From Diplonema papillatum (lineage: Eukaryota; Euglenozoa; Diplonemea; Diplonemida; Diplonemidae), in the NCBI GenBank assembly GCA_030068145.1, contig JAPJBO010001141.1:1-64000 (forward strand): 64,000 bases of DNA. Direction: 5' to 3'. Of the stretch, positions 30,421 to 41,407 are shown piece after piece. The stretch's first letter is position 1; each line of letters opens with the position of its first letter. A program made the position numbers and the translations under genes. A model generated the notes under the pieces. That model was not told the DNA's origin, searched no databases, and was given only the letters and a program-made list of their open reading frames with translations.

Positions 30421-32000
30421 GGGGGGGTCAATCTGTGTCAAAAAAGGGGTATTTTTGGATTTGCACAAAGGCAGACATAAAAAACTTTAACTCTAAAAAA
30501 AGGACCCACCCCATAAAACTGGTAGGAATCGGCGGGAAAATGCGTTTCGGGCCGATACCAAGCGGAATCTGCCGCACAAAGGCAATGTTGAAAAATCTGT
30601 CCCAAAGCGTGCCACCGTGTTGCATGTAACGTCGTCAATACTGTAGTACCTACACACAGCCAGCAGCTGTTGCTGTGAAACCACCCAAGCACTCGGATTA
30701 TGACAAGGTTCACACGCCAGCAGACGGGAGAGCCATGCAAACAGAAGAAACTGCCCATTTTATTTGCTACAAAGACTTCGCAGTAGGCGATCAAACTTGT
30801 GAAGTGGCTGGTACTAGAGCGTGAACCGACTTGTGTGTGCTTCAACCGAACCAAGCTGTACTCATGCTATAATAAACAACAGAAACAGAACCGTGCTTGC
30901 ATGTTGTCGTGTAAGCCCTAAACCCCCTCTGTCCCACTTGGGTGCCATCAGGAAGAGAACGAAGAGAAGAGCAGCAACCGCAGATTTTGTGCTTGGGGTG
31001 CTAGTTGGTACCGGCAGCGATGCGGGCACTGGTGAAACAGAGACAGACGGTTTCGCGATTGAATACAGTGATTGCGATTAGGAATGCGAGATCATCATCA
31101 CCGAGGACCACTACAGAGAGAGATACCTGGGTGTCGTTTGGTGAAAAAGGTTGCTCCAACTTTCTCGTGGTGAATCTTTGGGGCAGTCCACTGCGGGAAG
31201 ATTCACAGCATGCAGAAGCTGGATTGGTACTTGAGGTAGGGGCGGTACACTGGTCTTGGTCCTGAGGCAAAGAACCGAATGGTATCATGAAGGAGGCACG
31301 TGTTTGAGTCTTTGCTTGTTAACCTCCGAAGCGTATCCTGCAGGAGACCCCGCGACCGACCGACCACCCACCGGGGGCCGAAGCGCCCGGCCAAGAAAGC
31401 AGCGACGCAGCAACGCACGCGAACGGCGCGGTACCAACCTCCCCGCCTTCATCACCGTCATCATCACCGTCGCCCAAGACGTCATCAACAGGGAACATCA
31501 TCCCCATACAAACAACCCTTCCGCGCACGCCAACCGGCGAGCCCAAAGACGCGCCTCCCAGCAGGAGGCGGAAGCGACCCCTGCAGGAGTCCTCGAAGCT
31601 CGCATCCCCGACAGGGAAGCCACGAAGATCGAAGCGATCGCGGCAGGCCGTGAACAACTCTACGCTCGATCACGAAATGGAATGCCTGACTTCTTCCCCA
31701 TCGTCGACCCGGAAACAGCCAAACCGGCCCGGAAAGTCCGCACCGCGAAAGCGAGCGGGAATTGAACTTGACTTGGAAATGACTAGTTTGACCACATCCT
31801 CATCATCGTTGACTCTCCCGCCGGACGACGTCATAAAGTAACACTAGCCCGTTAACAGTGCTCGCCTGCCTTGATGGCACTTGCACCTTAAAGAACTCAA
31901 TGCTCAACATGCATGCGCGTGGGGGGCCCAAGGCTAAATTCAAAGCGAGCTTCTTCTTGGTGTCGGTCGCAACACTTACAAACATGGCTAGCCGTAGCTA
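30421..32000. other. No gene recognised
   Basis: Several short open frames occur, the longest at 31256-31765, but none shows a domain, splice-supported structure or composition that convinces. The 31320-31800 part is GC- and Arg-rich in translation. Confidence 0.35.
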
Positions 32001-32107
32001 AAGTGTATAAGCATACCTACTACCCTCATACCACCCGCCTCACAGCCTCAATGGTCAACCGGAGACCCTAAGACACCGAACCTCTAAACCACAATAAACG
32101 CTAAAAA
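31995..32107 (+). repeat. Dispersed repeat tail (CCGGAGACC ... AACGCTAAAA)
   Basis: GGTCAACCGGAGACCCTAAG to AATAAACGCTAAAA matches 20263-20326 and, more loosely, 61203-61250 and 63838-63890. Confidence 0.65.
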
Positions 32108-32675
32108 AAAAGGCTCGAAAAAAGAGGGCGAGGAATTCCTCACCTTTTTCCCGTTGGTGGTATCGTGGAGCCAAAGCACTGCATCACAGTCTACTCTCTG
32201 CTGAGCGTGGGCTGGCGGGCAGAAGTCTGGGGCTGCCATGGGGGCTGGAGCCGAGAAAGAGAGTCGAGGCTCAGAAGCAGCCCCGGATTTCTTGACAGAT
32301 TCTCTCCGAGGCGACACAAGTGCCTTGTTCCATGTGATCTCTGGACTGCGTCTACTCGTGCCAATGATTTACCTGCACGCAGTATCGAGTGGCGGTTGAA
32401 TTTGAAATAGGCTGTTGCCTTCAGGATTGTGCAATGTTCATTTGTGACAAGCAGACTGAGAAGTGCAAACTTTCACCACCTGTACCGTACCGTTCGCCGG
32501 GGACGGAGCCCCCCGGACCCCCCTTGGAAAAAATCTTCTCGGTCTCAGAGCGGCAAAAAAAGAAAGTTGGTCGGGAAACCGAGGCAAAAACGAAGCTAAT
32601 AATCTGCAAGGGGGGAGTATTTTTTGGGCCACAAAAAACAAAAGGACAAAGTTCCTTATCCGGAACCGAACTTTT
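32108..32675 (-). other. Possible exon fragment, otherwise no gene
   Basis: The minus strand at about 32147-32260 reads PDFCPPAHAQQRV then DCDAVLWLHDTTNGKK and stops at a good donor (AAG|GTGAGG). I cannot identify it. The rest of the segment shows nothing. Confidence 0.2.
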
Positions 32676-33200
32676 GGAATAAACCTTTGTATGGGCTCAC
32701 TAGTTTCTAAAAGGGCCTTCTTATGGACAGCAGAGTTTTGCAAAATACCCTTGTATGGACACAAGGTTTGCAAAATACCCTTGTATGGACAGAAGATTCT
32801 GAATAAACACCCTTGTATGGACACACACATTCTCAAAAGGGACCTTGTATGGACAGACTTTTTTTTGGTCCCTTATATGGACGGCAGATGTTCAAAAATA
32901 CCCTTGTATGGAGAACCTACCCTTATATGGACGCCGTACTTTCGGAAAGTCCCTTGTATGGACACCTGACTTTTGGAAAGTCCCTTGTATGGACACCTGA
33001 CTTTTGAAAAGTCCCTTGTATACGGCATACTTTTGAGAAGTCCCTTGTATGGACGGCATACTTTTGAGAAGTCCCTTGTATGGACACCTGACTTTTGAAA
33101 AGACCCTTGTATGGACACCTGACTTTTGAAAAGACCCTTGTATGGACGGCATACTTTTGAAAAGTCCCTTGTATGGACGACGTATTTTCGAATACCCTGG
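32676..33200 (+). repeat. Left ~30-bp array of the MULE
   Basis: About 17 units ending CCCTTGTATGGACA, more degenerate toward the outer side and most regular at 32935-33180. A 100-bp direct duplication (GTGCACTATTGTGT, then GGAAGCCTGCTCTCC) follows at 33205-33310. Confidence 0.85.
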
Positions 33201-33394
33201 TGCACTATTGTGTCTGGAAGCCTGCTCTCCATTGCAAACTTGTGTGGACGACGTACTTCGAATACCCCTGTGCACTATTGTGTTCGGAAGCCTGCTCTCC
33301 ATTGCAAAAGTTTTGTGTGTGCGCCCCCCTCCCCTTTCCCTTTGCAAATCCAAAATATTTGCAGTGTTAGGGGTATGGTAAAGTCATAGCAAAG

Positions 33395-34262
33395 ATGACC
33401 GAGGCGACAGTTTTTTCGATTCTGAAGGACCTCCCATTCGCCTCTGCGGATGAAAAGAGTGATGTTCTTAGCCTTGCGTTTCGCGAGGATTTGAATGATG
33501 GCGTTGAAGCCCTCAAGGGTGAGCCAGATGTATTGTTAGCTGCATTGCGTAAACTCTTGAAGAAGAGCGAAAAGGTTGGCAAACCCGGGTCTTTGGCGTC
33601 TGAGACGAACGAGACGGACTCCGGGAATGCATCAGACAACGAAGGCGAAGCCGAAGACGAAGCTGTTGGGACTGCCCCTGTGTCACCGGACACAACTTCT
33701 GTGTTGCCAGTGGTGGGTGCACTTTTTCCATCGGCCGACAGTTTTTTTGAACGGGTGCTAACGGTCTGTTACCTTCAGCGACGAAGCTCCGGCGTTCACA
33801 GAGAGCAACCCGTATTTTGCTGCCATCAGAGCAGTAGATCCGGACTCGCGTAGTCGGGTGTACACCAAGCGCGATGAAGAAGGCAGGCGGTTTACATTTT
33901 GTTTCCTGGCCTTCGGGGCCGCGATCCGTGCGACCGCCCACGTGGTCCCACTGATAAGCATTGACGCCGCGCACATGGAAAGGGGGGGGGTGCTTTTCAG
34001 TGCTGTTGGCATCGACGCCAACCTCGGCACAATTCCCATTTGCTACGCTTTGGGAACCACGGAAGATACAGAGTCATGGTCTCGATTCCTTCAAAATCTG
34101 AGCGAAATACACGCTGGCAGCAACTTTGGCCTCATTTCTGACAGGGACAAAGGACTCGAGGCTGCTGTGGAAGGGGTTCTCCCCAGGACACCGAACTTAC
34201 TTTGCCGGGAACACATAAAGCGAAACGTGGTTTTTTCTCTGGATTGTTCTGACACGGCATGA
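33395..34262 (+). pseudogene. MULE transposase core, incomplete
   Basis: The frame from ATG 33395 gives an acidic N-terminal region of about 115 codons. After a break or small intron near 33755-33778, another frame encodes NPYFAAIRAV, RRFTFCFLAFGAAIRA, ISIDAAHMERGGVLFSAVG, ICYALGTTEDTESW, FGLISDRDKGLEAAV and CREHIKRNV. These match the order of the MULE domain: first Asp in SIDAAH, second in SDRD, then the CxxH-like segment. The frame stops at 34262 before the last catalytic Glu region. The candidate intron (GTGCTAAC ... CCTTCAG, 24 nt) does not restore frame exactly, so a frameshift is as likely. Confidence 0.7.
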
Positions 34263-34407
34263 TGTCGCTCTTTGATGCCTTTTCATACCCTTTCCACTCA
34301 GAATGTGAAGGCTCCAATTTCACCGCAGCTTTGCTAATGTGTACATGGGTGAACCCCAACATCAGATCATTCCACGGGTCGACGTGCAGCAAGCAGGTTT
34401 CACTACA

Positions 34408-34530
34408 CCGTGCAAGGGACTTTTCCAAAATCAGGTGTCCATATAAGGGACCTGGAAAGTCTGTCCATACAAGGGGCTATAAAAAATATCTCGTCCATAC
34501 AAGGGACTTTTTCAAAGTCCGGTGCAGGGC
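34408..34530 (-). repeat. Right ~30-bp array of the MULE (inverted)
   Basis: Three to four units such as CAAGGGACTTTTCCAAAATC and GTCCATACAAGGGAC, the reverse complement of the left array. Confidence 0.8.
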
Positions 34531-34574
34531 TTACGCTCCACGTGTGGAACGTGTGGATTTCCACACGTTAATTT

Positions 34575-34830
34575 TTTGGGTTTATTCCCTTATAGCCACC
34601 ACGATTTTTTTTTATTCCCTTATAGCCACGAAAAAAGAATTTTATTCCCTTATAGCCACGTCAATGTTTTTTATTCCCTTACAGCCACCACATGTTTTTT
34701 AATTCTCTTATAGCCACGAAAAAAGAATTTTATTCCCTTATAGCCACGAAAAAAGAATTTTATTCCCTTATAGCCACGAAAAAAGAATTTTATTCCCTTA
34801 TAGCCACGGAAAAAGAATTTTATTCCCTGA
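34575..34830 (+). repeat. TATTCCCTTATAGCCACG ~30-bp array
   Basis: About eight units, most with GAAAAAAGAATTT after the shared core. Confidence 0.9.
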
Positions 34831-35314
34831 CCAGCCTGGACAGCCTGAACCATCCTACCAGGCCAGTCAACCAGTCCTGGTTGCACCAGACACTAAGTCC
34901 TGGCTTTAAGGTATCAACGGCAAGGGTCCTCTGAGTCGTGGTTTCAAGGGGGTTTTTCAGATACGCAAACGTTTCGAAAGACGTACAAAAATATCCATTG
35001 GTTGACCTCTAACTATCTGGTTGCCCGGATCTGAAACCTGAAGACTTGACAACGCTCTACAGCAACTAAGGTTCAGCTTGCAGTAACATTGTGCTTACTT
35101 GCGCACGAGCGCGGTACTCCGCCACCCACCATTCGGCCATGATCTAGCAAGAGCACAATTGCAAGCCTACTACCGGATAGTGTTACCAAGGCGAACGAAT
35201 CATGCGAGACCTGTGAAGGGAGTTTTCATAACACGGCATCGTAGGTCAAGAAACGGATAAGCGTGTGTTCCTTCTATTTCAGTCTGATCTGCATTTTGAA
35301 TCCCCTCCCTCTCC

Positions 35315-35440
35315 CTAGGGAATAAAATTCTTTTTCCGTGGCTATAAGGGAATAAAATTCTTTTTCCGTGGCTATAAGGGAATAAAATTCTTTTTCCGTG
35401 GCGGGAATAAAATTCTTTTTCCGTGGCTATAAGGAAATAA
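35315..35440 (-). repeat. Inverted block of the CCCTTATAGCCACG array
   Basis: Four units of AATAAAATTCTTTTTCCGTG GCTATAAGGG. With the left array it encloses only 485 bp of unrecognised DNA, so it could also be the end of a smaller element. Confidence 0.85.
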
Positions 35441-35444
35441 TAAG

Positions 35445-35641
35445 CATTTATTCGGCAAGATAATTTCCGTTTATTTTGTCGAGGTGTCGGTTTTAGTCCC
35501 GAGGGAGGCCCGAGGGGGGGTTTGCAACCCCGAGCCACGAGCGGAGCGAGTGGCGAGGGGTTGCAAACCCCCCCGAGGGCCTCCCGAGGGACTAAAACCG
35601 ACACCGAGGCAAAATTGGCGGAAATTATTGCCGAATAAATG
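35445..35641. repeat. ~197-bp long palindrome
   Basis: The inner arms from GAGGTGTCGGTTTTAGTCCC to GGTTTGCAACCCC are almost exactly complementary to the right half. Outer arms (CATTTATTCGGCAA / TTGCCGAATAAATG) extend the pairing with small mismatches. The loop is CCACGAGCGGAGCGAGTGG. The GC-rich arms contrast with the AT-rich surroundings. Confidence 0.9.
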
Positions 35642-35694
35642 ATTTTATTGGGAAAAATAAATTCCCGAGGATGGAAAGAAAACCATACTGCTTT

Positions 35695-35875
35695 GCAGTT
35701 ATGTTGGTGTCTAGCAGAACGTTGCGTAGCAAATGTGCACGGCAGAACGTTGTGTAAGACGTTGAGCATATTGCATTGCAGTTACGTTGGTGTTTAGCAG
35801 AACGTTGCGTAGCAAATGTGCGCGGCAGAACGTTGTGTGTCTGAGACATTGCGTAGCAGAACGTTGTGTAGGAGT
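35695..35875. repeat. AGAACGTTGYGTA repeat cluster
   Basis: AGCAGAACGTTGCGTAGCAA and close variants occur six times, with a GCAAATGTGCRCGGCAG spacer. It replaces the 3' part of the recombinase frame. Confidence 0.75.
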
Positions 35876-35879
35876 GCTT

Positions 35880-36313
35880 CCACACCACTGGAGCGCCAGT
35901 GTCGCTTGTCTCACCAGATGATACCACTTGTTGTCGTCTTCCTCCGGCTCACTCTCCATGAATGCAATGGCGTCTTCCTTGGACAGCCCAGGAGATTGCT
36001 TCGGCTTCTCGCCGCTGCGGAAGCTGCGCGCAAGATCGTACAACTCAGGGTACTCAACTGCAAGCTTCTGGCTATACTTTTGGTAGTATGTCGATGCCAA
36101 GCGAGAAAGTATACTCGCGACCGACGAGCCCTTCTGCGACTCGTGCAATTTGTCCAGGTACAGGACAAAGTCAGTTTTTGACGGCTTCCTCGTTTTGATT
36201 TTGGCAAACGTTGCGAACGCTTCCCACTCCGCCTCGTACACAGGTGCACTTTTTGCAGGCACCTTGGCGTTCTTCAGAATGTCATCTGCCTCGCGCTGGC
36301 GCTTCGACGGCAT
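35880..36313 (-). pseudogene. Crypton-like tyrosine recombinase, N-terminal fragment
   Basis: Starting at ATG 36313 the product reads MPSKRQREADDIL, KSAPVYEAEWEAF, KPSKTDFVLYLDKL, ASILSRLASTYYQKY and LSKEDAIAFMES. This fits the helical SAM-like core-binding domain found upstream of the catalytic domain in eukaryotic tyrosine recombinases (Crypton-type and related uncharacterised proteins). It breaks off after LALQWCGS, just where the Arg-containing catalytic domain should begin, and repeat DNA follows. Thus the DNA-binding half remains and the catalytic half is missing. It could instead be an exon of a host gene derived from such a recombinase. Confidence 0.55.
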
Positions 36314-36483
36314 CGGGATTTTGATTTCTTCCTCTGTCCTTGGGCTGTTTTCACAGTTGGCAGGATCAGAAAGGATGAATTAGACTCAAAACGAGCTCAA
36401 AACACGCGATTTCACTCACCACAGGGAGAAAAAAAATTTTGCGAGGGGTCTCCCCTACAGATTTCTGCCTACGACCTTATTTT

Positions 36484-36624
36484 GCGCCGCCAGCTATTTT
36501 CAGTCGGAAAAATAAACGAAATTATTTCGCCGCCAGCTATTTTCAGTCGGAAAAATAAACGAATTTATTTCCCTAGGGACAATAAATTTCATTTATTTGT
36601 TTCGACTGAAAATAGCTGGCGGCG
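36484..36624. repeat. CAGCTATTTTCAGTCGG inverted repeat
   Basis: The left part is present twice as a direct repeat (36487-36520, 36531-36565). The right arm (TTCGACTGAAAATAGCTGGC) ends at 36624. The intervening DNA is AAATAAACGAATTTATT-like. Confidence 0.85.
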
Positions 36625-36769
36625 CAAAATAAATTCCGAGATCGGAAAAAAATAAATTCGTTTATTTGTCCGGCCTGTGTAAACACAACGGAATCCTGTC
36701 AAAAAATAAACGAAATTTATCGTCACGCTCCGCAAGCCATTTCCACCAGAGGGAATTTATTTTTCCCAA

Positions 36770-36930
36770 TAAAATTCTTTTTTCGTGGCTATAAGGGAAT
36801 AAAATTCTTTCGTGGTGGCTATAAGGGAAAAAAAAAAAACGGTTGTAGGCAGTTCGTGGCTATAAGGGAATATAATTCTTTTTCCGTGGCTATAAGGGAA
36901 TATTGAAAATACCGGGTGGCTATAAGATAA
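36770..36930 (-). repeat. Right CCCTTATAGCCACG array (inverted)
   Basis: Five degenerate units of CGTGGCTATAAGGGAATA, mirror-image to 34575-34830. Confidence 0.8.
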
Positions 36931-36954
36931 TTTGCCCTAATTTTTTTCGGTTTT

Positions 36955-37060
36955 TTTTTTCTCCACGTGTTATTCCACATGTGGATCCACATGTAAATCC
37001 ACACGTGGTTTTTTTTTTTTCCACATGTGCTTCCACATGTGGACCCAGGTAGGTCCACAT
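36955..37060. repeat. CCACATGTGGA palindromic repeats
   Basis: Six 10-12 bp palindromes (CCACATGTGG, CCACACGTGG and variants). Similar ones lie at 34540-34568 and 38578-38600. Confidence 0.75.
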
Positions 37061-38971
37061 ACAGGGAAGTCCAGCGTTGGACAGGGGCCCAGGAAGGGCC
37101 CACCGGCGACCCAGTCGGTCGGACAGGGGCCCGCTCGACCGAAAGGAGAAGACTCAGGTGACTCCAGTGGTGGCGTGTCAGCTAAGCCGACCATCGAATC
37201 GAAGGGGGTTCATTGTGATTTCGCATCGCCCCTGCTGGATCACGACGCCGTTACGGGATACATGTCGGCGTCCAACTCATGGGGGACCAAGGTAGGCACT
37301 CTCACACCCCTCAAACACAGGGCAAACCACCAACACAACGAGACGTTCTATCAACTCGTCGAGTGTCCCCAATCACGATGCTGCCCCACGTCTTGTTGCA
37401 CTAGGGAGTCGTTCGCAATGAGTACCCCACTATACAGTCCATCCCGATCCTAAAGCTGCATATAATTGCCTGAAACTGCATTCTTCGGTATAATCTGAAA
37501 AGGACACACACAACACACCGAGATGCGGAGGACGTGAGTAGCCGGGAAGAGCCGGCGGGGTGCAATCGCTGTGCGACCCAGTGGCCGAGAGCCGAGTCCA
37601 AGTTCATCAGAATGAGATTCAGAATCAGGGGCCCGAGTCGGAGCAGTGCGGTCGGATGAGGTGATGTTGCTTCGCTTTTGGACTCCTTCTTCGACTTCGC
37701 ACAGTCCCAACGTCCTGGTCTGCCCTTGGTGCTCGTCTTGCGCTCATTCTGCGCAGTTCGTCTCTCCTGCCTAACTTCGTGCTTCCATTGGGCCTGCTTG
37801 CGCTCCCATCCCGACGGTGAGAATGAAAACTGCCATTCGGTGTTGCAGCTTTGCGGAGCCCAGCCTGCGGTACGGCTCACACCTTGTCGCCGGCCTTCTT
37901 CGCCGTCTGCTCGCGGCGGCTTCGTAGGCGCGCATCACCACTTCAAGCCAAATGGTGGCTCGCCATTTATGGCTTTTTGTTGAGATCGGCCATGTTCCCG
38001 CCTCGGAGAGACGTCAGGTTGACGTGCATCTCAAGTGCCGGGTGAATCGGCGTCTGCACAATACTCGTCAGCCTCATCGCGCTCTTCATCGCGTACGACT
38101 TCGCGGTTGCCGAGTCCCGATACTCGGCCGTCGCCTCTGAACCTCATCCACCACCCGCTGCCCTTCCTCTTGTCCCCTCTTCCGCTTCCCGTGTCACCAC
38201 ACCCCCCCTGTTTGACCGCACCTCACCCAATGCAGAGACACCCGCGACCACGGTACCAGGGAAAGCCTGCTACACGGGAGCCAAGCTTCACGTGTTCGGT
38301 GGTACTGCCAGGGTCAAGTGGCTACCGTTTCCCAAACAAAAGCATCAAGGCTTGGCGCACCTTGGGGCTTGGCGCTCAAGCCACAGAAGTCATCGTCGCA
38401 AGGTCACACCACGATCTGCCAAAGCCGCTCGGAAAAGTCTTGCTTTCGGTCGGCCGAGGAGTGCCACCAACGACCAAGGCCGCCAAGTGTTGCACAGCCA
38501 TTGCAAGTCCGTAGTGGCGCTATTTTTTAGCCTGCCGCACGTAGGGAAAGGTTTTTTTTCCCCCCGAACTTTACGCGTCCACATGTGGACCACACGTATT
38601 TTCTCTGAGACCGAAAACGGAGCGTAAAGCAAGCCCAGACAGTTTTTTGAATTCCTCACCAAAAATGAGGTTAGCGGGAGCACTGGAAAGGGCACACAGG
38701 AAAAAAGAGCTGCAGAATGAGCCATCCAGAATGGAAACAACCCAAAAGTTTTTGCTGCCCCACCTCCCCGTCTCAACAGACAACGAGACACTCATTATCA
38801 GCGGCTTCTTACAACACGGCAAATGAGGGTTGAATTATGTTTTCGGGACAGCGATAAGCCGCGCACAAGTGTATTCGTCAGATATGAGTAGTCTGCTAAA
38901 TTAAATTAAGTGCGTGCGGTAAGACCGGCGCGAGACTGGAGGCAGCAGTTAAAGTTCGGGATTCACATTGC
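37061..38971. other. Mostly unrecognised; likely intergenic
   Basis: Open frames at 37401-37880 (minus) and 38035-38514 (plus) show no domain. About 38265-38345 (+) reads CYTGAKLHVFGGTARVKWLP in one frame and could be a coding remnant. 38850-38971 would contain the promoter and leader of the next gene; no motif stands out. Confidence 0.35.
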
Positions 38972-39124
38972 ATGTTCATAGGACCAGTCTCGAAGGACGA
39001 CAAGTTAGAGCCTCGGTGCGTTGTGAACTACATAAAAACACGGAACCCTTGGCTAGGTAGGTGGGCGGGTGCGAAAGGAAAAGCGAAAAAAAGGACACCG
39101 CGCCCCCTGGGTGTGTGTGTGCGC

Positions 39125-41407
39125 ATGTTTGCGGCGCGCAGCCCGCTGTTCCGCGTCCTCCGCGGTGCTTCGAATGTCGCCGTCACGTGGCAGCGCGGGC
39201 TGCGTGTGTTCGAACACGACGGCCGGCGTTGGACAGAGTGGCCATACCCTGGTGGGGCACCGGGGGGGTACTACTCTGCCGCCGATGCGCCGGAGCAGTC
39301 GGTAGACGAGAGTGCACTTCCATTCGTCCCAAAAGAAGTGGACCCAAATATCGAGTTAGTCCCGACTGGCATCAAGTGGAAACCCACCGGTGAAGTTTGG
39401 CAGCGCGTTACGCTTGACAACGGGGAATTTTCCTACCATCACGGGCGGTTGGCCGCCACGTTGACCGTATCAAAAGATCCTCGGGAACAACTTTTATCTA
39501 CCGAACCTTCAACTACCGTTGCGTGGAGCAACGGGCTCCGCCTCTTCACGCACAACGGTACGACCTGGACTGAATATCCGATGCCCGGCAACGCCGAGCC
39601 AGACCCTCTGGCATACTACTCCTCCGGCTCGAACGCCGCCTCCGTCTACGCCAGCGACTTGCCTTTTGACCCGAATGCAGCCGACCCATCCTTCAAGCTG
39701 GTCCAAAACGGTATCAAATACGTCCCGACCGGCGAGATCTGGCAACGCGAGCCGTACGAAGCAGGGTATTATTACCACAACGACAGCAGGTCCGTATTCA
39801 TCCGGTCAGCCGACGACCCAGCGTTGCAGTACAAGGCGCTGTTAGAAGAAGAGGAGATGAAGAGAAACGAGACCGCGCAGAAGGAGAAGGAAGAGAGGGA
39901 AGAGACCGACAGAGCAGCCAAGATAGCTCTCCGCGAGGAGGAAATAAAGGAAGAAATGAAGAGGAAGGAAGAGCGAGATGCACAAAGAGCGGCAGACGAA
40001 AAAGCCGCATTAAAAGCCGCAGAAGCTGAGGAAAAAGCCGCCGAAGACAGAGCCGCCCGTATAGGGGAAGATGTCCCTATTTCTGAATCGGCCCCCAATA
40101 CAACCACCGAGCATTCTATGGACAGCAAGGGTGAAGAAGAGATCCAAAACGTCTCTGCTGCAGTCACTGCCGTCCCAGAGGTCCCACTTGTGGACGAGAC
40201 CGCCGGCGCGGGCTCCCCCCGACCGAGCGGACCCGGCGAACAAGAAGACCCCATCGTGGACGAAGATCTGACACCCGAAGCGTTGCACGTAACGGCTGTG
40301 GGTGGTGCTTCTGACCCGTCGGAGCCGGTAGAGACAGCGTCGGAGGTCTCGTCCTCCGAGCTGTCACCCGATGAGTCAGAGGCCGGCGCACCCGTGCCAG
40401 ACCCGCAAAACCAGCCGGAACCCAGCCACGAGTCGCAGGTGCAAGACTCGCCTCCCGAACCGGGCGCTCAGCCACTCACCAGCGACCAACAGCAGGCCAT
40501 GGCGCGCGCGCACCACCTCCTCCCTGCAGACTCCTCCGCGCGCACCCTCTCTGTGCCTTTCCCTCCGAAGTCTGCATCCGAGCTCGAGCCGCACATCATC
40601 ACCACCGTCCCGTCGGCTAACCCGTACATGTTTCAGAATGACTATTTCAAAAAGTCCGACGACACCGAAAACAGTACACTCATCTCGGCGCGCGAAGCTT
40701 TCAACCGACAACTCGCAGCGGACGAAGGCCGCTCTGTAAACCAGGAACCGGTGGACCTGGATAAGTACCCAAAGAAGCTGAAGATTTACAGTCATTCTGG
40801 AACGGAGGAAGACCTCAGCTATCATCTGGAGGGGATGCGAGGTGTGATGTACAGAGAAGCGGCCCGGCACATTGAGCGGGTGCTGAAGGAGGATCGGAAG
40901 ACAAGGGAACGGTTGCAGGCGGAGGAGAAAGAGGCAGCAGACAAGAAGCCAGGAGGCGATGAGAAGAAACCAGAGAGTAACGAGGGCGATGTGACGAAGC
41001 TAGAGCCGCAGAAAAAGGACGGGGAAGTTGTGCTGACAGAGGGCCAGAGGGAGGAGCTGGCTGGCCGCAGGGACCAGCTATTGGCGGATGCCAGAGGGTC
41101 CCAAGCGTTGAGCTTGTCCACGGCATTGCAGGAATCCTCGGCGCGGCACCGTCGGTGTCTGGCATTGGCGTTTAACCCTTTGCTAGGGACACCTTTGCTC
41201 TTCCTCCCGTCTGAGTCGCGGAGAAACGTGGAGCGGTTCGTCTACAACATCATGTCTCTCTCTCGGGCTCTCGGAGATTCGTACACTATGCGTGAGGTCC
41301 TGAACGACGAGCGGTCCCTTGCAGCGGTCGTGCTCGAAAGCCAGCGAGAGTTCCGCAACATCGAAGCCGACGCGAAGCGAGGAAAATGGGACCACGCTGG
41401 CGTCAAG
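39125..41407 (+). CDS. Exon 1: probable mitochondrial coiled-coil protein joined to a SOD-like domain
   Basis: The longest convincing host exon. I chose ATG 39125 over the upstream in-frame ATG 38972 because it gives MFAARSPLFRVLRGAS, an Arg-rich, acid-free mitochondrial-type presequence. Residues 18-117 and 131-227 are two copies of a ~110-residue module with GLR(V/L)F, WTE(W/Y)P, ALPF/DLPF and PTGE(V/I)WQR. It resembles no domain I know. From about 236 to 325 there is a strongly charged Glu/Lys/Ala coiled coil. A disordered Pro/Glu/Ser region follows, then a second charged helix (about 610-670). The frame would stop at 41446, but the codon at 41405-41407 is followed by a plausible donor (AAG|GTTTGT), in phase 0. 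That suits the SOD-like exon at 45553. It could also be an independent 773-residue protein. Confidence 0.6.

Larger units (their letters stand above)
32676..34530 (+). mobile_element. Mutator-like element with array-type inverted ends
   Basis: A MULE transposase core (33395-34262) lies between arrays of one ~30-bp unit (CTTTTGAAAAGTCCCTTGTA plus TGGACACCTGA). The left array is in plus and the right in minus orientation. This is a Foldback-like structure, known for some MULEs and for FB/Galileo elements. No target duplication could be located. The transposase lacks its C-terminal part, so the copy is probably dead. Confidence 0.65.
34535..37065. mobile_element. Composite element with two-layer inverted ends
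   Basis: Outer layer: CCACGTGTGG/CCACATGTGGA repeats at 34540-34568 and 36960-37055. Inner layer: the TTATTCCCTTATAGCCACG array at 34575-34830 (plus) and 36770-36930 (inverted), with an extra inverted block at 35315-35440. Inside lie a long palindrome and a Crypton-like recombinase fragment. The mirror order of both layers suggests one element of about 2.5 kb, or nested ones. Confidence 0.5.

Noticed and set aside
33755-33778. 24-nt intron in the MULE transposase
   Set aside because: Removing it does not bring the two frames into register, so I do not call it an intron.
35485-35615. Rho-independent terminator from the GC-rich hairpin
   Set aside because: The arms are far too long, the setting is eukaryotic, and no gene ends there.
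34575-36930. Telomere or centromere repeat
   Set aside because: The unit (CCCTTATAGCCACG) is not telomere-like, and the arrays are short and mirrored around element-like DNA.
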